Shown piece by piece: positions 1 to 10,648 of a DNA stretch of 64,000 bases. Where the stretch lies: the NCBI GenBank assembly GCA_032622095.1, contig CP136064.1:248715827-248779826 (forward strand), written 5' to 3'. Within the stretch, counting starts at the first letter, position 1. Every line of letters starts with the position of its first letter. The stretch is from Siphonodentalium dalli (lineage: Eukaryota; Mollusca; Scaphopoda; Gadilida; Siphonodentaliidae). Below the pieces are notes generated by a model. It had not been told where the DNA came from. It did no database searches and saw nothing but the letters and a program-made list of their open reading frames with translations. The position numbers and the translations under genes are program-made.

Positions 1-630
1 TGCAAGTGCAATCTGAATCTATTGGTTTTTGAGAATGTCGCAAGATTAGCTCAACCGTTTGTCTAATGCTGTTTGTTTGACTTATTATTATCGGAACGAT
101 CCCAAAGTGAAATACTCGTCAGCAAAAAAAAAAAACTCTCGCAATCATGATCGGCACAAGTTATGTGAATGCTTTCTATAGGCACGTGGGGCTCCTGGTG
201 GTCCAGTCGGTAGAGTGGTCAGTGTATTACGCCGGCATATGTCGTCAAGCGCTCACGAAGCTGGTTCTAACCCCGACAAACGCGGATCCACGCTTACGTA
301 GGGTAATCATATTCGCTTATCTTGGCAAGTTTGTCAGTTGCTTTCCGGGGCTCGGTAGTTTATACACGCATTGGAGTAATTGCCATGTGAAATTTACCCT
401 CACCTGGTCTTCCACCCTTAAAACTGACAACTTTGTGATTTCATAGCGGCTAAAACGACTATAAACCCAAATCTATATGTACGTATTCCTTGGCATAAAT
501 TCGCCACATAACTTCATCGTTCTATCTCCTTACTCACAGTGCACTATGTGGCTGAACCCAAATCTATATGTACGTATTCCTTGGCATGAACTCGCCACAT
601 AACTTCATCGTTCTATCTCCTTACTCACAG
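1..630. other. Intron upstream of the first visible exon
   Basis: No coding exon is supported here. It holds a tRNA-like stretch (about 190-285) and a 91-bp direct duplication (about 465-650) that copies the next exon's acceptor. The first visible exon begins in phase 1, so at least one upstream exon must lie outside the window. Confidence 0.6.
190..285 (+). repeat. Possible tRNA-derived SINE head
   Basis: An A-box-like sequence (TGGTCCAGTCGG, about 199-210) is followed by a B-box-like GGTTCTAACCC at about 263-273, the arrangement of an internal pol III promoter. The spacing is longer than in a plain tRNA and I cannot fold the stretch into a clean cloverleaf, so a decayed tRNA-derived SINE is more likely than a functional tRNA. 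Copies elsewhere in the genome would be needed to confirm it. Confidence 0.35.
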
Positions 631-650
631 TGCACTATGTGGCTGAACCC
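465..650 (+). repeat. 91-bp tandem duplication carrying a splice acceptor
   Basis: Two direct copies with a 91-bp period differ at only a few bases. Each carries the acceptor TACTCACAG followed by the first exon bases. The upstream acceptor would start an exon at 540, which meets a TGA in the linker frame before the second copy. The downstream acceptor (exon start 631) opens into the long Thr/Pro frame, so it is taken as the functional one. Confidence 0.85.
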
Positions 651-906
651 AAGACAGCACCTCCCGTTGTAATAACACCAAAGCCAACCAAAGCAACACC
701 AAAACCAACACCAAAAAGAACCACAACGACCACGGTTCGAACAACGACTACCAGGAGACCAACGACTACGACCCGGCCACCGACTACGACCAGGCGACCG
801 ACCAGACCACCGACTACGACCAGGCGACCGACCAGGCGACCGACCAGACCACCGACTACGACCAGGCGACCGACAACTACCAGGAGACCAACGAGGCGCC
901 CAATAG
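631..906 (+). CDS. Thr/Pro/Arg-rich linker exon (mucin-like)
   Basis: This 276-nt exon has acceptor ..TTACTCACAG and donor AATAG|gtaaaa, phase 1 at both sides, and encodes 92 residues. After a short VHYVAEPKT lead it is almost wholly Thr, Pro and Arg, with repeats of the type RPTRPPTTTR. This composition is typical of extended, heavily O-glycosylated spacers between extracellular domains. At DNA level the repeat is a short minisatellite built on CGACCAGR and CCGACTACGACCAGG. The exon splices in frame to VWA1 at 4021. Open frames on the opposite strand here only mirror the repeat. The length may vary between alleles because of the repeat (inference). Confidence 0.75.
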
Positions 907-3900
907 GTAAAAGAGGAGGATGAAAACGCATGCGTGAACATATCATCACTGATTGATCCTTGGATTCAATAAGCATGACTTCCGTCTATATTATATTATC
1001 TACTTTTTCATTACAGGTCGCATGTTGCTAATGGAAACCATGCTCTCTTTCAGCTCTATCTGTATCCGATTACCATGCAATCCTATTATATATACCATAT
1101 GTATTCTTTCTTTATATGTGCATGTATCATCAACTATTATACAAATCACATTTCTTATTATACTTTCTTGATATATCAAATGTTGAATAATAGAACTTAG
1201 ACTTTCAGGTGATTAAGAAGAAATAGGCAAATCAATAATTTTTCAGATATTTCCGCGTTTTTGTCTTAGATTTTCGTAACACTAGTATTAGAATTTTACT
1301 AACAATCATTCCATTAATAGAGCTTGTTTAACCAAGTAATATTGCGTTGATTTCCGATTACGACACTTCGAGGCATAACTAGACGTTCATAAAGTTCGTT
1401 CTATCTATACTAGTATATATGTTAGTACATGCTGAGACATGGGAACGTGAGGTATTGGGGTTCTCAAACATAAAGAGCTACAAATGGAATTTTTAAGAAT
1501 GTGTAATTTGATTAAGTCCCTCGAATTAAGACTTTTAGAAACTCGCTACAAGAATCGTACATAATTTGGTAAAATGACCATGCATGAAACTTAATTATTA
1601 ACACGAAGATGCACGAGGTGTCGTAATCTATTCAGTTGGCTTAACCTATGCGAAATTAACGGCTTTCTTGTTTGTTGCGGCTAAATGTAAGTACACGCCG
1701 TCGAGTTCGTGAACATCCATTTGTTTACATATCTTAACTTTTCGAAGAAAGGCGAGGGAGTCGCAGCCACGTGGAATGGGACGGACCAACTGTGCAAGAC
1801 ATGATACAGTTTACGTATAATTGGGAGATAATTAACACCGTTCGCAAAATGAACTATACTACTGGTACTAACTACGAATAGTGTACTATACGTCACTAGA
1901 ATTTGTGTTCTTTCTATCAGTTGTCGTTATATCGTATCCATAGTTACGATCACGGTTTCGAGAAGCCAAGCATGGGCACTCGAGCTTTGCATGCATTTAT
2001 CGAGCCAATCACTGCCAGTGATCTGATAACATAATGAAGTACAAAATAATCAAAAGATTTATGGACTGTTCGAAAAATATAGTACTACTATTATATATTT
2101 GTAATATGAATCACTAGTTTTTCATTACTCGAAAGGTGTCCAATATTGGCTGAAACTAGGTTGATTTTCAAAACCTTTTTTGCAACTTTGTACTCGCGAT
2201 GAGTCTCATACTAATTTAATTGGTAGCAAATTTAAAGTTGCAAAAAACTATTTTGAATATCAACATTGGTCTTAAAGAGGGAGGTAAAGTGGGAACATTT
2301 GGATGGGGAAATCAGTATTAATTTTCGGGGAAAGATTACTAACACGTTACAACGCATAGGTGACCATATCATATCTTAATGGATAATGTTGAATGTTTAT
2401 CGAGTGAAGAACGCAGAGAAGAATTTTGATTTTCGACCCAGTTGGATGTTATTATAGGAAATAGGTCAACAGTACATGATTGTTTACAAATATTTCCATT
2501 AGAAATCAAATGTCACAAAATAACATAAAAAATCCACTTCGCGTTGTCACTAAACATGTGTTCCCACTTTCCAACAAGACACGAAGCTGTCTTCTCCGCT
2601 TTGTAACTATTGAGTAATCTTTTCCCGAAAATTAATACTGAATTCTGCATTCAAATTTTACCATTTTACCGCCCTCTTAAAGAAAGGAGACGTTTGCGTG
2701 ATGAGAAATATGTCCTTTTATCATATCTGTCGACAAAATCTACATGATCATGTCCCATTCCACCAGCTGCGTATCTCACTCTACCTACATAAAGAGTGAA
2801 ACCGTAAAAAGACAGAGCGAGTATTGTACGTTGCCTTGTTCTTTCTATTTGGTTAAAGGGAGACTTACCTAAAACCAGACATTCATGGTGCATTTCCTAC
2901 TATTGTCAACATGAAATTTACAATAATAGAATTAATGAGTCATGAGTGAGAGCTACATACACTCGTTTACACAAAGAACAACGTATAACAAAATAATATT
3001 TAGAACGAAAATAACAGGCTTAAGTAATTAACTCATTTTCCTTATAATTACCATGTTGTTTTACGTTGTTCGTAGAGTGCATCAAAGCATTTTGCACACA
3101 TCCTTGACTCAAATTCATTCATCTGTTGCATATATATATTTTTAATTGAGTAGAAGGCTTCTACGATGGCTGAATTTAGGTATAGTCTCCCTTTAATATT
3201 TATTGTTTACGCCAGATGGTTAGAATCGGGTATGTGTAATTATCTAAAAGTATCAGATTTGAGATGTATATTAACCATATAGCTATTAGATGTGGATATC
3301 GACTAATGATGTTCAAAAACTCGTGCTACCTGTTGCTTTTGGTCAATACGTGTGTACATTTACCCGACCTGCCACATAGAATATATGCCATCGTATGTGT
3401 ACTGTATTAAAAGATTGGTCCAAGGCTTCATTATGGATGCAAATAATCGAACTGATTGAACTACCACGCGCCGTAGAATGCCTCACATAGAACATAGTAA
3501 CTCAGTTAGTCAGAAGGCGATTTGGTAGCCTGAAGTCATAATATGCAATGTTATTAATGACATAAATTGTGAATTTATAACGCAAACGTAGTGAAAATAT
3601 TCATATAATTAAAAAGGTCACTAATCGTGGTATATTTTCTATGAAGATGGTCGGATTTATGAACGCATGTATACCGTCGTGCATGGCCCTCCCAAAGTGC
3701 TTTATAGTTTATCACGCATACACACAACCACACATCCAACAAAGTAGTTGAACCGACGCTAGGTTCAAAAACAGACCAACATCTCTATCACTATAGGGCG
3801 CTCTTTATCGTATCGTTTATAATACTGAACGGCAGTCTCAAGTATTGACTGCCAATATATCATGCCATAACAATTTGGCGAAGTTGTAACAGTCCAGATT

Positions 3901-4020
3901 TGTTGACACCATTCGTCCTATACACGATTTGATACCTGTCCCACAATATGCTATTTAACATGACATATGTTGTTTTTTTTCGATCTGAGACACAGTTTGA
4001 CACGTATCACCGTATTTTAG
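907..4020. other. Intron between the Thr/Pro exon and VWA1
   Basis: No coding exon is recognised. It contains one inverted-repeat element at 2271-2682; the rest is AT-rich sequence without recognisable structure. Confidence 0.55.
2271..2682. mobile_element. MITE-like element with nested inverted repeats
   Basis: The ends are inverted: CTTAAAGAGGG at 2271-2281 faces CCCTCTTAAAG at about 2672-2682. A second inverted pair inside, AGTATTAATTTTCGGGGAAA (about 2312) against TTTCCCGAAAATTAATACT (about 2627), supports a hairpin-type non-autonomous element. No transposase frame is present. Confidence 0.6.
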
Positions 4021-4554
4021 GGTTTGCAATGCGAGGCGATGTTCACGTGGTGTTTATTCACGAGCGCATGCGTAGCGAGGATCAGCAATATTTCAAGCGT
4101 TTCATGAAAGATCTCTACTCCCGCGCCGACACCGACGAGTCTCGAATATCTTTCTACAACGAGGCTACGCATAAACTTGGTGTCAGCGGCGAAAGCAGAG
4201 AGGACACCATCCAGGCAATCGAAGACGCAGACTTCAGTGCGAGAACGCGAGATCTCATGCACTACTTGGTCTCCCTGCGGACAGCGCTTGTAGCAGAAGG
4301 TCAGCGCGAACAGCGGCATGTGGTGTTCGTGGCCGATAGCATGTTCGGAGCGAGCGCAGGCGCAATTGCGGAGGAGAAGGTCTTATTAGAACAGTACGGC
4401 GGAGCGACGATTCATTCAGTCGGAATCGGGATGAGGGACAGATCAGGACTGGAAACATTGGCGACAACTCCAGACAGAGCCCACTTCGTCAATGACTATT
4501 CTGAGCTCAGCAGCGGAAAAACAGCCGACGATCTGAGGACCGGAATCAAACCAC
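4021..4554 (+). CDS. VWA1 exon: degenerate VWA domain lacking MIDAS and end cysteines
   Basis: This 534-nt exon (178 codons, phase 1 to 1) starts after CCGTATTTTAG and ends CCAC|gtacgt. The other AG at 3994-3995 would give the wrong phase, which supports 4021. It aligns with the other VWA exons from the first residue: GFAMRGDVHVVFIH sits over GCALAKVDMIIVLD. The metal site DSSTS (residues 14-18) is replaced by HERMR. The GSTNT Thr motif is absent; an Asp is kept in VADS at the ITDG position. The Cys at position 2 is Phe and the C-terminal Cys is missing, so the pair that flanks every other domain is lost together. Downstream the fold signature remains (HVVFVAD, HSVGIGM). The reading frame is intact and noticeably GC-richer than its introns, so it looks selected rather than dead. 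Metal-dependent ligand binding is unlikely (inference). Confidence 0.82.
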
Positions 4555-4670
4555 GTACGTAGAAATATCACGGTGATTCATACGTGTACATACTCTTTGT
4601 ATTTGAGCCAAAAATAATATGAAGCGTTAATTGGATCGAGCTTTTGTTTAACACGACATATCTAGATAAT

Positions 4671-4808
4671 CCAAAACTAAGTCAACTCGTACCCTGAGTC
4701 ACTGATTTTACAATTACCAAAACTAAGTCAACTCGTACCCTGAGTCACTGATTTTACAATTACCAAAACTAAGTCAACTCGTACCCTGAGTCACTGATTT
4801 TACAATTG
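4671..4808 (+). repeat. 46-bp tandem repeat, three copies
   Basis: Near-identical units start at 4671, 4717 and 4763, each containing CTCGTACCCTGAGTCACTG. A further partial motif (CTCGTACCCTG) follows near 4841, and reverse-complement forms (GGTACGA) occur at 4930-5050, so the array may be part of a foldback element. Confidence 0.9.
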
Positions 4809-5122
4809 CAGACACTTAGTCTTTGATATACTAAGTCATCTCGTACCCTGTTCTACACACACCGACCGTGTGTTTGGAAGGTGTCATGCCAATCTAGGGT
4901 GGAAATATGGGCATGTAGCCTAAATAAAATCAGAGGGTACGAAATGACGTGGGAGGTTACGAGCTGACTCAGCTGGAAGTTACGAGTTTACTCGTAATTG
5001 GGTACGAGTTAATTTTTTTTCGGAGGATACGGGATGGTCAGGGTACGACAGACGTGTAAGGTTAACATGATAATGAGGATCATAACATATATAAATGTAA
5101 ATGGATTCTTGGGGAAAACTAC

Positions 5123-5191
5123 TGGTCTGGAGTGTAGATATGCACTGGTCTGGAGTGTATATATGCACTGGTCTGGAGTGTATATATGCAC
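5123..5191 (+). repeat. 23-bp tandem repeat, three copies
   Basis: Three units of ACTGGTCTGGAGTGTATATA plus TGC; the first differs by one base. No coding meaning is seen. Confidence 0.85.
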
Positions 5192-5571
5192 TGGGTAAAA
5201 TTAAATTCCATTGCCGTATGTGTCTGAGCATCTGTCCAACGATAATTGATAAGTTGTGGCTATAAACTAGTCTTTGTATGAATGTCTGATAATTTTGAAT
5301 AAAATTGTTTTATGAAAAGTCTGAGTAATATATTCTTTAGAAAAAGTAACTGTAACATACATAGACAACTGCAGTCAACAGAGGAACATCTTGGTGAATA
5401 ACTTGGAAAAAGTCGGATTTTCGTAAGTGAATGAACACATATACAGTCCATACACACAGGCCCCATGTGGCAACAATACAGGTACAATATGAAGCTACTT
5501 AAGTTACTAGCTAATCGGTACATCTGTTATTTCTTTGTTGGTTCTCACGACATTTTCTCCTCTTTTTTCAG

Positions 5572-5595
5572 TGGCAGCACTTGCAGCAGAAGAGG
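5572..5595 (+). CDS. Linker microexon (24 nt) after VWA1
   Basis: A strong pyrimidine tract and acceptor (CTCCTCTTTTTTCAG) precede 24 nt that end at GAGG|gtatgt. Read in phase 1 it gives VAALAAEE and leaves a split Gly codon. Size, phase and the leading Val-Ala match the 24-nt linker exons after VWA3 and VWA5 (VATLPPPT, VATTPRPT), so it is taken as the homologous linker with a more Ala/Glu-rich content. Confidence 0.65.
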
Positions 5596-6591
5596 GTATG
5601 TGTTTTCTAACGCTCCGTTTGATCTTGTCTGTAGTGCAGTCTTAAATGGACCTATAACTCACCAACAAAACGTCACTTATTATCAGAAAAATATCACCAC
5701 AGTGTCACAAAGACAGTTTTCAACTGTATCATATCTTCCCGCCGACTTATCTGGTCGTTCCATCGCAAAGTTTTTATATATTGGACCTAATTTTTCTGGA
5801 TTATTCCGCAGATATAGTCTGATATGGATCATGGCATGTTTGTTATTGGGCGTTTTGTGCTAATGTGATTCAGATTTTGCACTAAAATGGGTGTAAACTG
5901 TCAATGTCAGAAAGTTAATGTATTTTAAACGCTATCTTCTCCGGATAATTACTATATCTACGGGGGTACACATGTCTGCCACATTATCACGATACGAGAC
6001 ACATTCAGAATACACGTGAACATTTCAATGAAAAACTCAGATTTAAATGTGTTTTCCCCAGTGGAGATGTCACTAAAACGTTTAACATTAAATAAGCATT
6101 CACTTAAAATAAGACAAAGAATATAATCTACATATTCTGTAGATTATATTTGCGATAGTCTGGTATGTGGCCTTTGTTATAATGTGATTTAGATTTTCAC
6201 CCAGAACGTGTAAGTGTATACTGTCAATACCAGACAGTTGGCATAAAATTACGTTTGGCTGTATATTCCCATGTGGTTATTAGTACGGGTTCTTTAGATT
6301 TATATGGATGTTTGTACTAGAGAATATACTCAGGCTAATAAAAATTAGAACTCGGCACTCCAGTTGGTCACATCAGCACAACACAGACATGTCCATATTG
6401 ACCGCGAAAATCTCGATTAGTAACTCATCTAGAAATTGTTACAAGTACAAATATTACTAAAGACGTTTAATCTTGAATGATATCAACTTGAAGAAAGCTA
6501 AGGAACTTAAAGAACATACAATGTATTATATCTGCAGCCGATTGGAATTGAAAGAACACAATATGACGATATTTTCCTATCTTGATTCCAG
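5596..6591. other. Intron, no feature recognised
   Basis: AT-rich sequence. Two similar stretches at about 5850-5950 and 6170-6290 (TAATGTGATTYAGATTTT.., ACTGTCAAT..CAGA) hint at an old local duplication. No exon is supported. Confidence 0.4.
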
Positions 6592-6627
6592 ACAAAATCA
6601 AGATTGTCATCCCCCCATCCGAGTCAG
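6592..6627 (+). CDS. Linker microexon (36 nt) before VWA2
   Basis: The acceptor TTGATTCCAG precedes 36 nt ending GAGTCAG|gtatgt. In phase 1 it reads DKIKIVIPPSES plus a split Gly codon and joins VWA2 in frame (G-CSVKAD). It is longer than the 12-15-nt second linkers of later units but holds the same place and ends in the same kind of Pro/Ser stretch. There is no similarity evidence beyond phase and position. Confidence 0.6.
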
Positions 6628-7439
6628 GTATGTATACCACATTATGAGGACCACGTGACGAGGACTCTTGCCGTTATATCCGGACGCTGTATTGGAGTGG
6701 ACTGCTTAACACTATACATATCGCACTAAAATAAACCCTGCCTTAAATCGCGACCTGTCGTTGATGTCAAGCAGTTTCTTTTACTCGCAGAACCAATATG
6801 AATATGACGCATCACGACATGCCATATGGAGCCATGCACGCTTGCTGTGTGACTGATCCTTTCTATGTGGTTATATAAGATCATTTTCTCGTACAATATC
6901 TGTCTGGATATCAAGACTTAGCCTTTTGTGTGCATTTGGTTGATCCATTCCGACCAATGTTAGATAGTGAATTGCCAATATTACCTAACAAGAAGCAAAT
7001 GTGTACTACTTTTATGAGTGAAAGTGTAGCGTGATATCTATGATATTTGATATGTAGGGTTTCTCGATGTGATATAAAACATCGGTACGATATCTATTTT
7101 ATTTCTGCCATGAGCAATATACATGGTTGTTGACCAGTGGACTATTGTGGTAGGATGAATAATATGCAAATAAAATCGAAAACATTAATTTACAGCTTTT
7201 GGCCAAAAACTCACGCAGCAATAGTACTATATTGATATCTTGGATTGGAAATCATTGGATTTGAATTATTTGTTCCATATATAATTAATTATTTTAACAA
7301 CATAGTTCCATTAATTTCACGTCTGATAGTATCTAATGTCGTAGATTAAACGCTCGAATTTTTAACTTTCGAGAAATTGCGCCGAATAATGGGTGTGAGA
7401 CTGCATGCCTTTGTTTCTGGGCACCTATCAGCAACGTTT

Positions 7440-7510
7440 GTTAATGTAAATATTAACTTTTTCGCCTATATTGTGTAGGTTGTTCGGTCAAAGCGGACAT
7501 CGTCACGACG
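7440..7510 (+). pseudogene. Truncated duplicate of the VWA2 exon 5' end with its acceptor
   Basis: The stretch from TTGTTAATGTAAATATTAAC through TGTGTAG and the first ~28 exon bases (GTTGTTCGGTCAAAGCGGAC..) repeats the sequence at about 7950-8020. It then diverges after CATCGTCA. Reading on gives only a few VWA residues (GCSVKADIV) before unrelated sequence, so it is a vestigial exon start, 512 bp upstream of the real one at 7993. Confidence 0.8.
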
Positions 7511-7535
7511 GGAGCTTCCTGGATGTTTGCGAAAA

Positions 7536-7915
7536 CCCTGTGCCAATGCATTCTCTTATATATGCGAGTCAACCACAGGTCGTCTCGCATATATAAGAGA
7601 ATGCATTGGCCTAACAAATTTTATATTATGTTTTATAATTGGTAAGAAATGTAAGAAATAATGATAAAAAATGATAAAAATTGTTAAACAAAGTAAGAAA
7701 AAATTATAATGTAAGAAACAATGATATAAAACAATTATAAATTTTTTAAAGAATGTAAGAACAAATTATTTTAAAAAATGATTAAAATTGTAAAAGAATG
7801 TAAGAGAAATTTATAACAAATTATAAAAAAAAAATTGTTAGGCCAATGCATTCTCTTATATACGATGCGACCTATGGTCGACTTGCATGTACAATAGAAT
7901 ACATTGTCATAGGGT
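7536..7915. mobile_element. Palindrome-pair element (core form, no outer A/B ends), decayed
   Basis: CCCTGTGCC at 7536 is followed by a 67-bp palindrome (7543-7609). An AT-rich centre rich in GTAAGAA-type repeats follows, then an inverted second palindrome (7843-7909) that has decayed in its right arm. The right end reads GTCATAGGG where intact copies have GGCACAGGG. Unlike other copies it lacks both the GTGACCC and the TTAACCCTTTACCC outer ends. Confidence 0.8.
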
Positions 7916-7992
7916 CTCTAATGTTGCGCCAGCGCAGCTCCCGTAATGAAATTGTTAATGTAATTATTTACCTTTTCGCCTCTGTTGTGCAG

Positions 7993-8325
7993 GTTGTTCG
8001 GTCAAAGCGGACATCGTCATTGTACTCGATTCCTCAACTAGTGTCACTGAGGCGAACTTCAACCTCATGAAAGAGTTCACGAAGGAGATAATTCGAAATG
8101 GACAGCCTGACACCGGAAATACAAGATTCGGTCTCATTTCCTACAGCACGCAGACGACTATTCACTTCTATCTCAACGAATATTCATCAACTAAGCAATT
8201 CTTTGATGCCATCGAGTCCCTTCCTTACATCTATGGTAGTACCAACACTTCCGGTGCAATCAGAACCATGCGCAGAGACTTGTTTAAATTTGTGCGAGGA
8301 GACCGGGCAGACGCACCCAACATAG
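7993..8325 (+). CDS. VWA2 exon a: N-terminal part of VWA domain
   Basis: The acceptor CTCTGTTGTGCAG precedes this 333-nt exon, which ends CAACATAG|gtaatg in phase 1. It encodes residues 1 to 112 of a VWA domain: GCSVKAD, the MIDAS motif DSSTS at 14-18, the YST strand, and the GSTNT loop with the metal-binding Thr. It stops at DAPNI, just before the strand carrying the third metal ligand. The second part is on exon 10778-11008, and together they make 564 nt, one codon shorter than the 567-nt single-exon domains. The split position is unique in this array. Confidence 0.93.
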
Positions 8326-9435
8326 GTAATGTATGATATCAATACAGCCATTGGTTTAAACATATTTTAATAGTATATTGATATACAGATACTAGGGATT
8401 GAAGGACATGTTCTTAGTACTTAAATGGACCTCAGCTCCCCACAATAAAGAATAAGTATAAAAACAAGTATAAACAGTATTTTAAACAGAATAGGTTTGG
8501 CATGACGGGTGCATATAATAATAATTGAATATGAATAACTATACTATTAAGTATTACTGGTTAGTGATATTGTGTTGGTGGTGGTAAGTGTGGGGTGGAA
8601 GTTAACTATATAGGTCATGCGGTTCGTTAAAGGGTGATAATGGGAGGGGTACATGTGTTAGGGGTGGCTAGTTATATGCCGACAGGGGGGGGGGGTTACG
8701 TGAACGTTATATTTAATGGTTTTTATGATGAGTACATATATATACATATAGTAATTACATATATACATATGCATACATATATATACATATATACACAAAG
8801 ATACATATATAATAAATTTAGTTTATTGATTAACCACGAGAATCAGCCAGACGATTTAATAGATTTGAAGGTTGCATCAAGGAAAACGAGATTATCGTTG
8901 TCATTGAGAGTGATGTCACCAATCAAACGAGCTTTGTGGAAATATATTTGAAATGATTTCATTGTATCAATCAGTTCAGTTCTTTGGGTTGAACAACAGC
9001 CATTGCAGTTAGCTCATCCGATTTGTCACCATAGCACTACTTTATATGAGAACATAACGAGAATGAACCAATAAATGAGGCCATCCACACGAGGTTTCCA
9101 ATGTAGTGTCCTTTATTAAATGGAAAACCCCTGTCATTCCGGAATGAGTAGTGCTGCATTCAAGTAAACTGTACAGTGACCCATACACGACTTCGTCCAA
9201 AGTGACTTCCCCTATATCGCAATCCACAACCTCACTCAGAACATTCCTACTCGACTTTCAAGGAACATCCCACTGACAAGAAAGAGACAAACCATCGAGT
9301 AACCAATAAGCGATTTATCTAGACGTATACCCTCCATGCATATAATCCAGTTAAATGCAACCATTGTGAGATACATAATTATTTAGCCGTGCATTGTACA
9401 ATGAATCTTGACCGCCTATCGTAACATCTTTACAT

Positions 9436-9570
9436 CTTTAAGGGGGCGGCAGTAAGACAGTCTAACCTGACTATGCCACCCCCTCGAATATACAATGTAA
9501 TATTTGTCAAATGTATCATGCATTAATATGTGTATATTGAAATAAAATATCCTATCCTATCCTAACTGGT
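9436..9570 (+). repeat. Possible retroelement 3' tail
   Basis: A GC-richer stretch (GGGGGCGGCAGTAAGACAG.., CCACCCCCTCG) is followed by AATAAAATA and a short TATCC repeat run. This ending resembles the 3' tail of a non-LTR element or SINE. There is no coding evidence. Confidence 0.3.
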
Positions 9571-9673
9571 TGACGTATTTAAAGTTAAGTTAATTACAGT
9601 GATGTGGACCACTTCAATGAGGAAATCGCTTGGGAATACAGATTAAAGTAATTATTTTCATAAATTTGAAATA

Positions 9674-9847
9674 TTCAAATTCACGGTGGGGAATCACTTG
9701 GTTTCGATTTGGTGAGTATCACGCATTCAAAATGGCCGAGGCGACCGTTAACGCCGTAAAGGCGATCAGAAACGAGGAAATGTTTCTGTGCGTTTGCACT
9801 CGCCTTGACCAATCTCGAAACCACGTAATTCCCCACCGTGAATTTCG
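9674..9847. repeat. Foldback repeat with CpG-rich centre
   Basis: Inverted arms TTCACGGTGGGGAAT..TGGTTTCGA (about 9678-9708) and TCGAAACCACGTAATTCCCCACCGTGAA (about 9816-9843) flank about 105 bp that is richer in GC and CpG than the surroundings. It is probably a small hairpin-type transposon. Confidence 0.7.
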
Positions 9848-9983
9848 CAGCACAAATTGCCGTTTGTTTACTGACGAAAATTCATCACGAATTAATGAGT
9901 ATTTGTTTACAATTATGCGTAGTGTAGACGTTGTGTATTCTGAAATGGTACGATAGGTGTGGCTGGAATTGTCGGTCATATTC

Positions 9984-10337
9984 AGCCTGTTCTCCCGTAA
10001 ATAAGCTCATATAGAACTTATTTAAAACACACAAAATAAGCCCATATAAGAATCATTTGAATCTGAATTAAGCTTTATATATGAACCTAAATGGGACACG
10101 ATCAAAACAGTCATATATGAGCTTATTTAAATTCGAAAGAAGTTTATATAGGCACTATTTAATCTACTTTTGTCATCGACACGACGCACTCTTTATAATG
10201 TGTTTTCACTGCCGCGCCATTCAACGAAATAACGGACCTAAGTCCTATATGAGCTTATTTTAGAATCAAATAAGTTCCATATGAACCTATGTCAACATTT
10301 AGCTCCTATATGAACCTATTTGCACGGGGATATGTTG
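9984..10337. mobile_element. Family-D MITE (~350 bp)
   Basis: It begins CAGCCTGTTCTCCC and ends ..GGGGATATGTTG, an imperfect inverted terminal repeat (CARCMTRTYCTCSC type). It shares the internal CACTGCCGCGCCATTCAACGAAATAACGGA-like segment with the copies at 11202, 15492, 54297 and 54829. The inner part carries ATATGAGCTTATTT-type inverted motifs. Confidence 0.75.
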
Positions 10338-10397
10338 TAATATAAGTTCAATGTTAAATTGTTTCAGTGCACAAAGTGCATGGTACTCACAAACCAG

Positions 10398-10648
10398 TTA
10401 ACCCTCTTTCTATACTAAATGGATTTTCCCAGCCGGTTAAAAAGTGTACATCGGAATTGTCTATTGTTGGTTGGGGGGATGTTAATATGATAAAATCAGA
10501 CAGATAAATAAAAGTGCACAAGGAGCCCTATTGATTGAGGGAATTGCTTAGATAATGAGTTAAAACATGGTCGTTTTTTAACTTATTATCTGAACAATTC
10601 CAACGGGATAACAAATCAACAATGATGCTTTAGTATAGAAAGGATTAA
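10398..10648. mobile_element. Family-C TTAA MITE (piggyBac-like ends)
   Basis: TTAACCCTCTTTCTATACTAAATGGA at the left faces TAGTATAGAAAGGATTAA at the right. A TTAA duplication followed by CCC ends is the signature of piggyBac-type transposition (established for that superfamily). A second partial right end (AGTACAGAAAGGGTTGA) follows at about 10692-10715. Confidence 0.75.

Larger units (their letters stand above)
4555..5571. other. Intron after VWA1 with tandem repeats
   Basis: It holds a 46-bp repeat in three copies (4671-4808), inverted GGTACGA/TCGTACC motifs downstream to about 5050, and a 23-bp repeat in three copies (about 5123-5191). No other exon is recognised. Confidence 0.6.
6628..7992. 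other. Intron before VWA2 with palindromic element and exon fragment copy
   Basis: It contains a broken duplicate of the VWA2 exon start (about 7440-7510) and a palindrome-pair element (7536-7915). The remainder is AT-rich without recognisable features. Confidence 0.6.

Noticed and set aside
190-285. Functional tRNA gene
   Set aside because: A- and B-box-like motifs are present but no acceptable cloverleaf or anticodon arm could be drawn.
540-630. Exon start at the upstream duplicated acceptor (540)
   Set aside because: In the required phase it meets TGA before reaching the Thr/Pro frame.
621-976. Minus-strand open frames opposite the Thr/Pro exon (Gly/Arg/Val-rich)
   Set aside because: They are mirror images of the coding minisatellite; the plus strand has matching splice sites and phase, the minus strand does not.
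3996-4020. Alternative acceptor for VWA1 at 3994-3995
   Set aside because: It would enter the domain frame in phase 0, incompatible with the phase-1 donor at 906.
9630-9956. 108-codon open frame as a gene
   Set aside because: It spans both arms of a foldback repeat and an opposite-strand frame covers the same bases.
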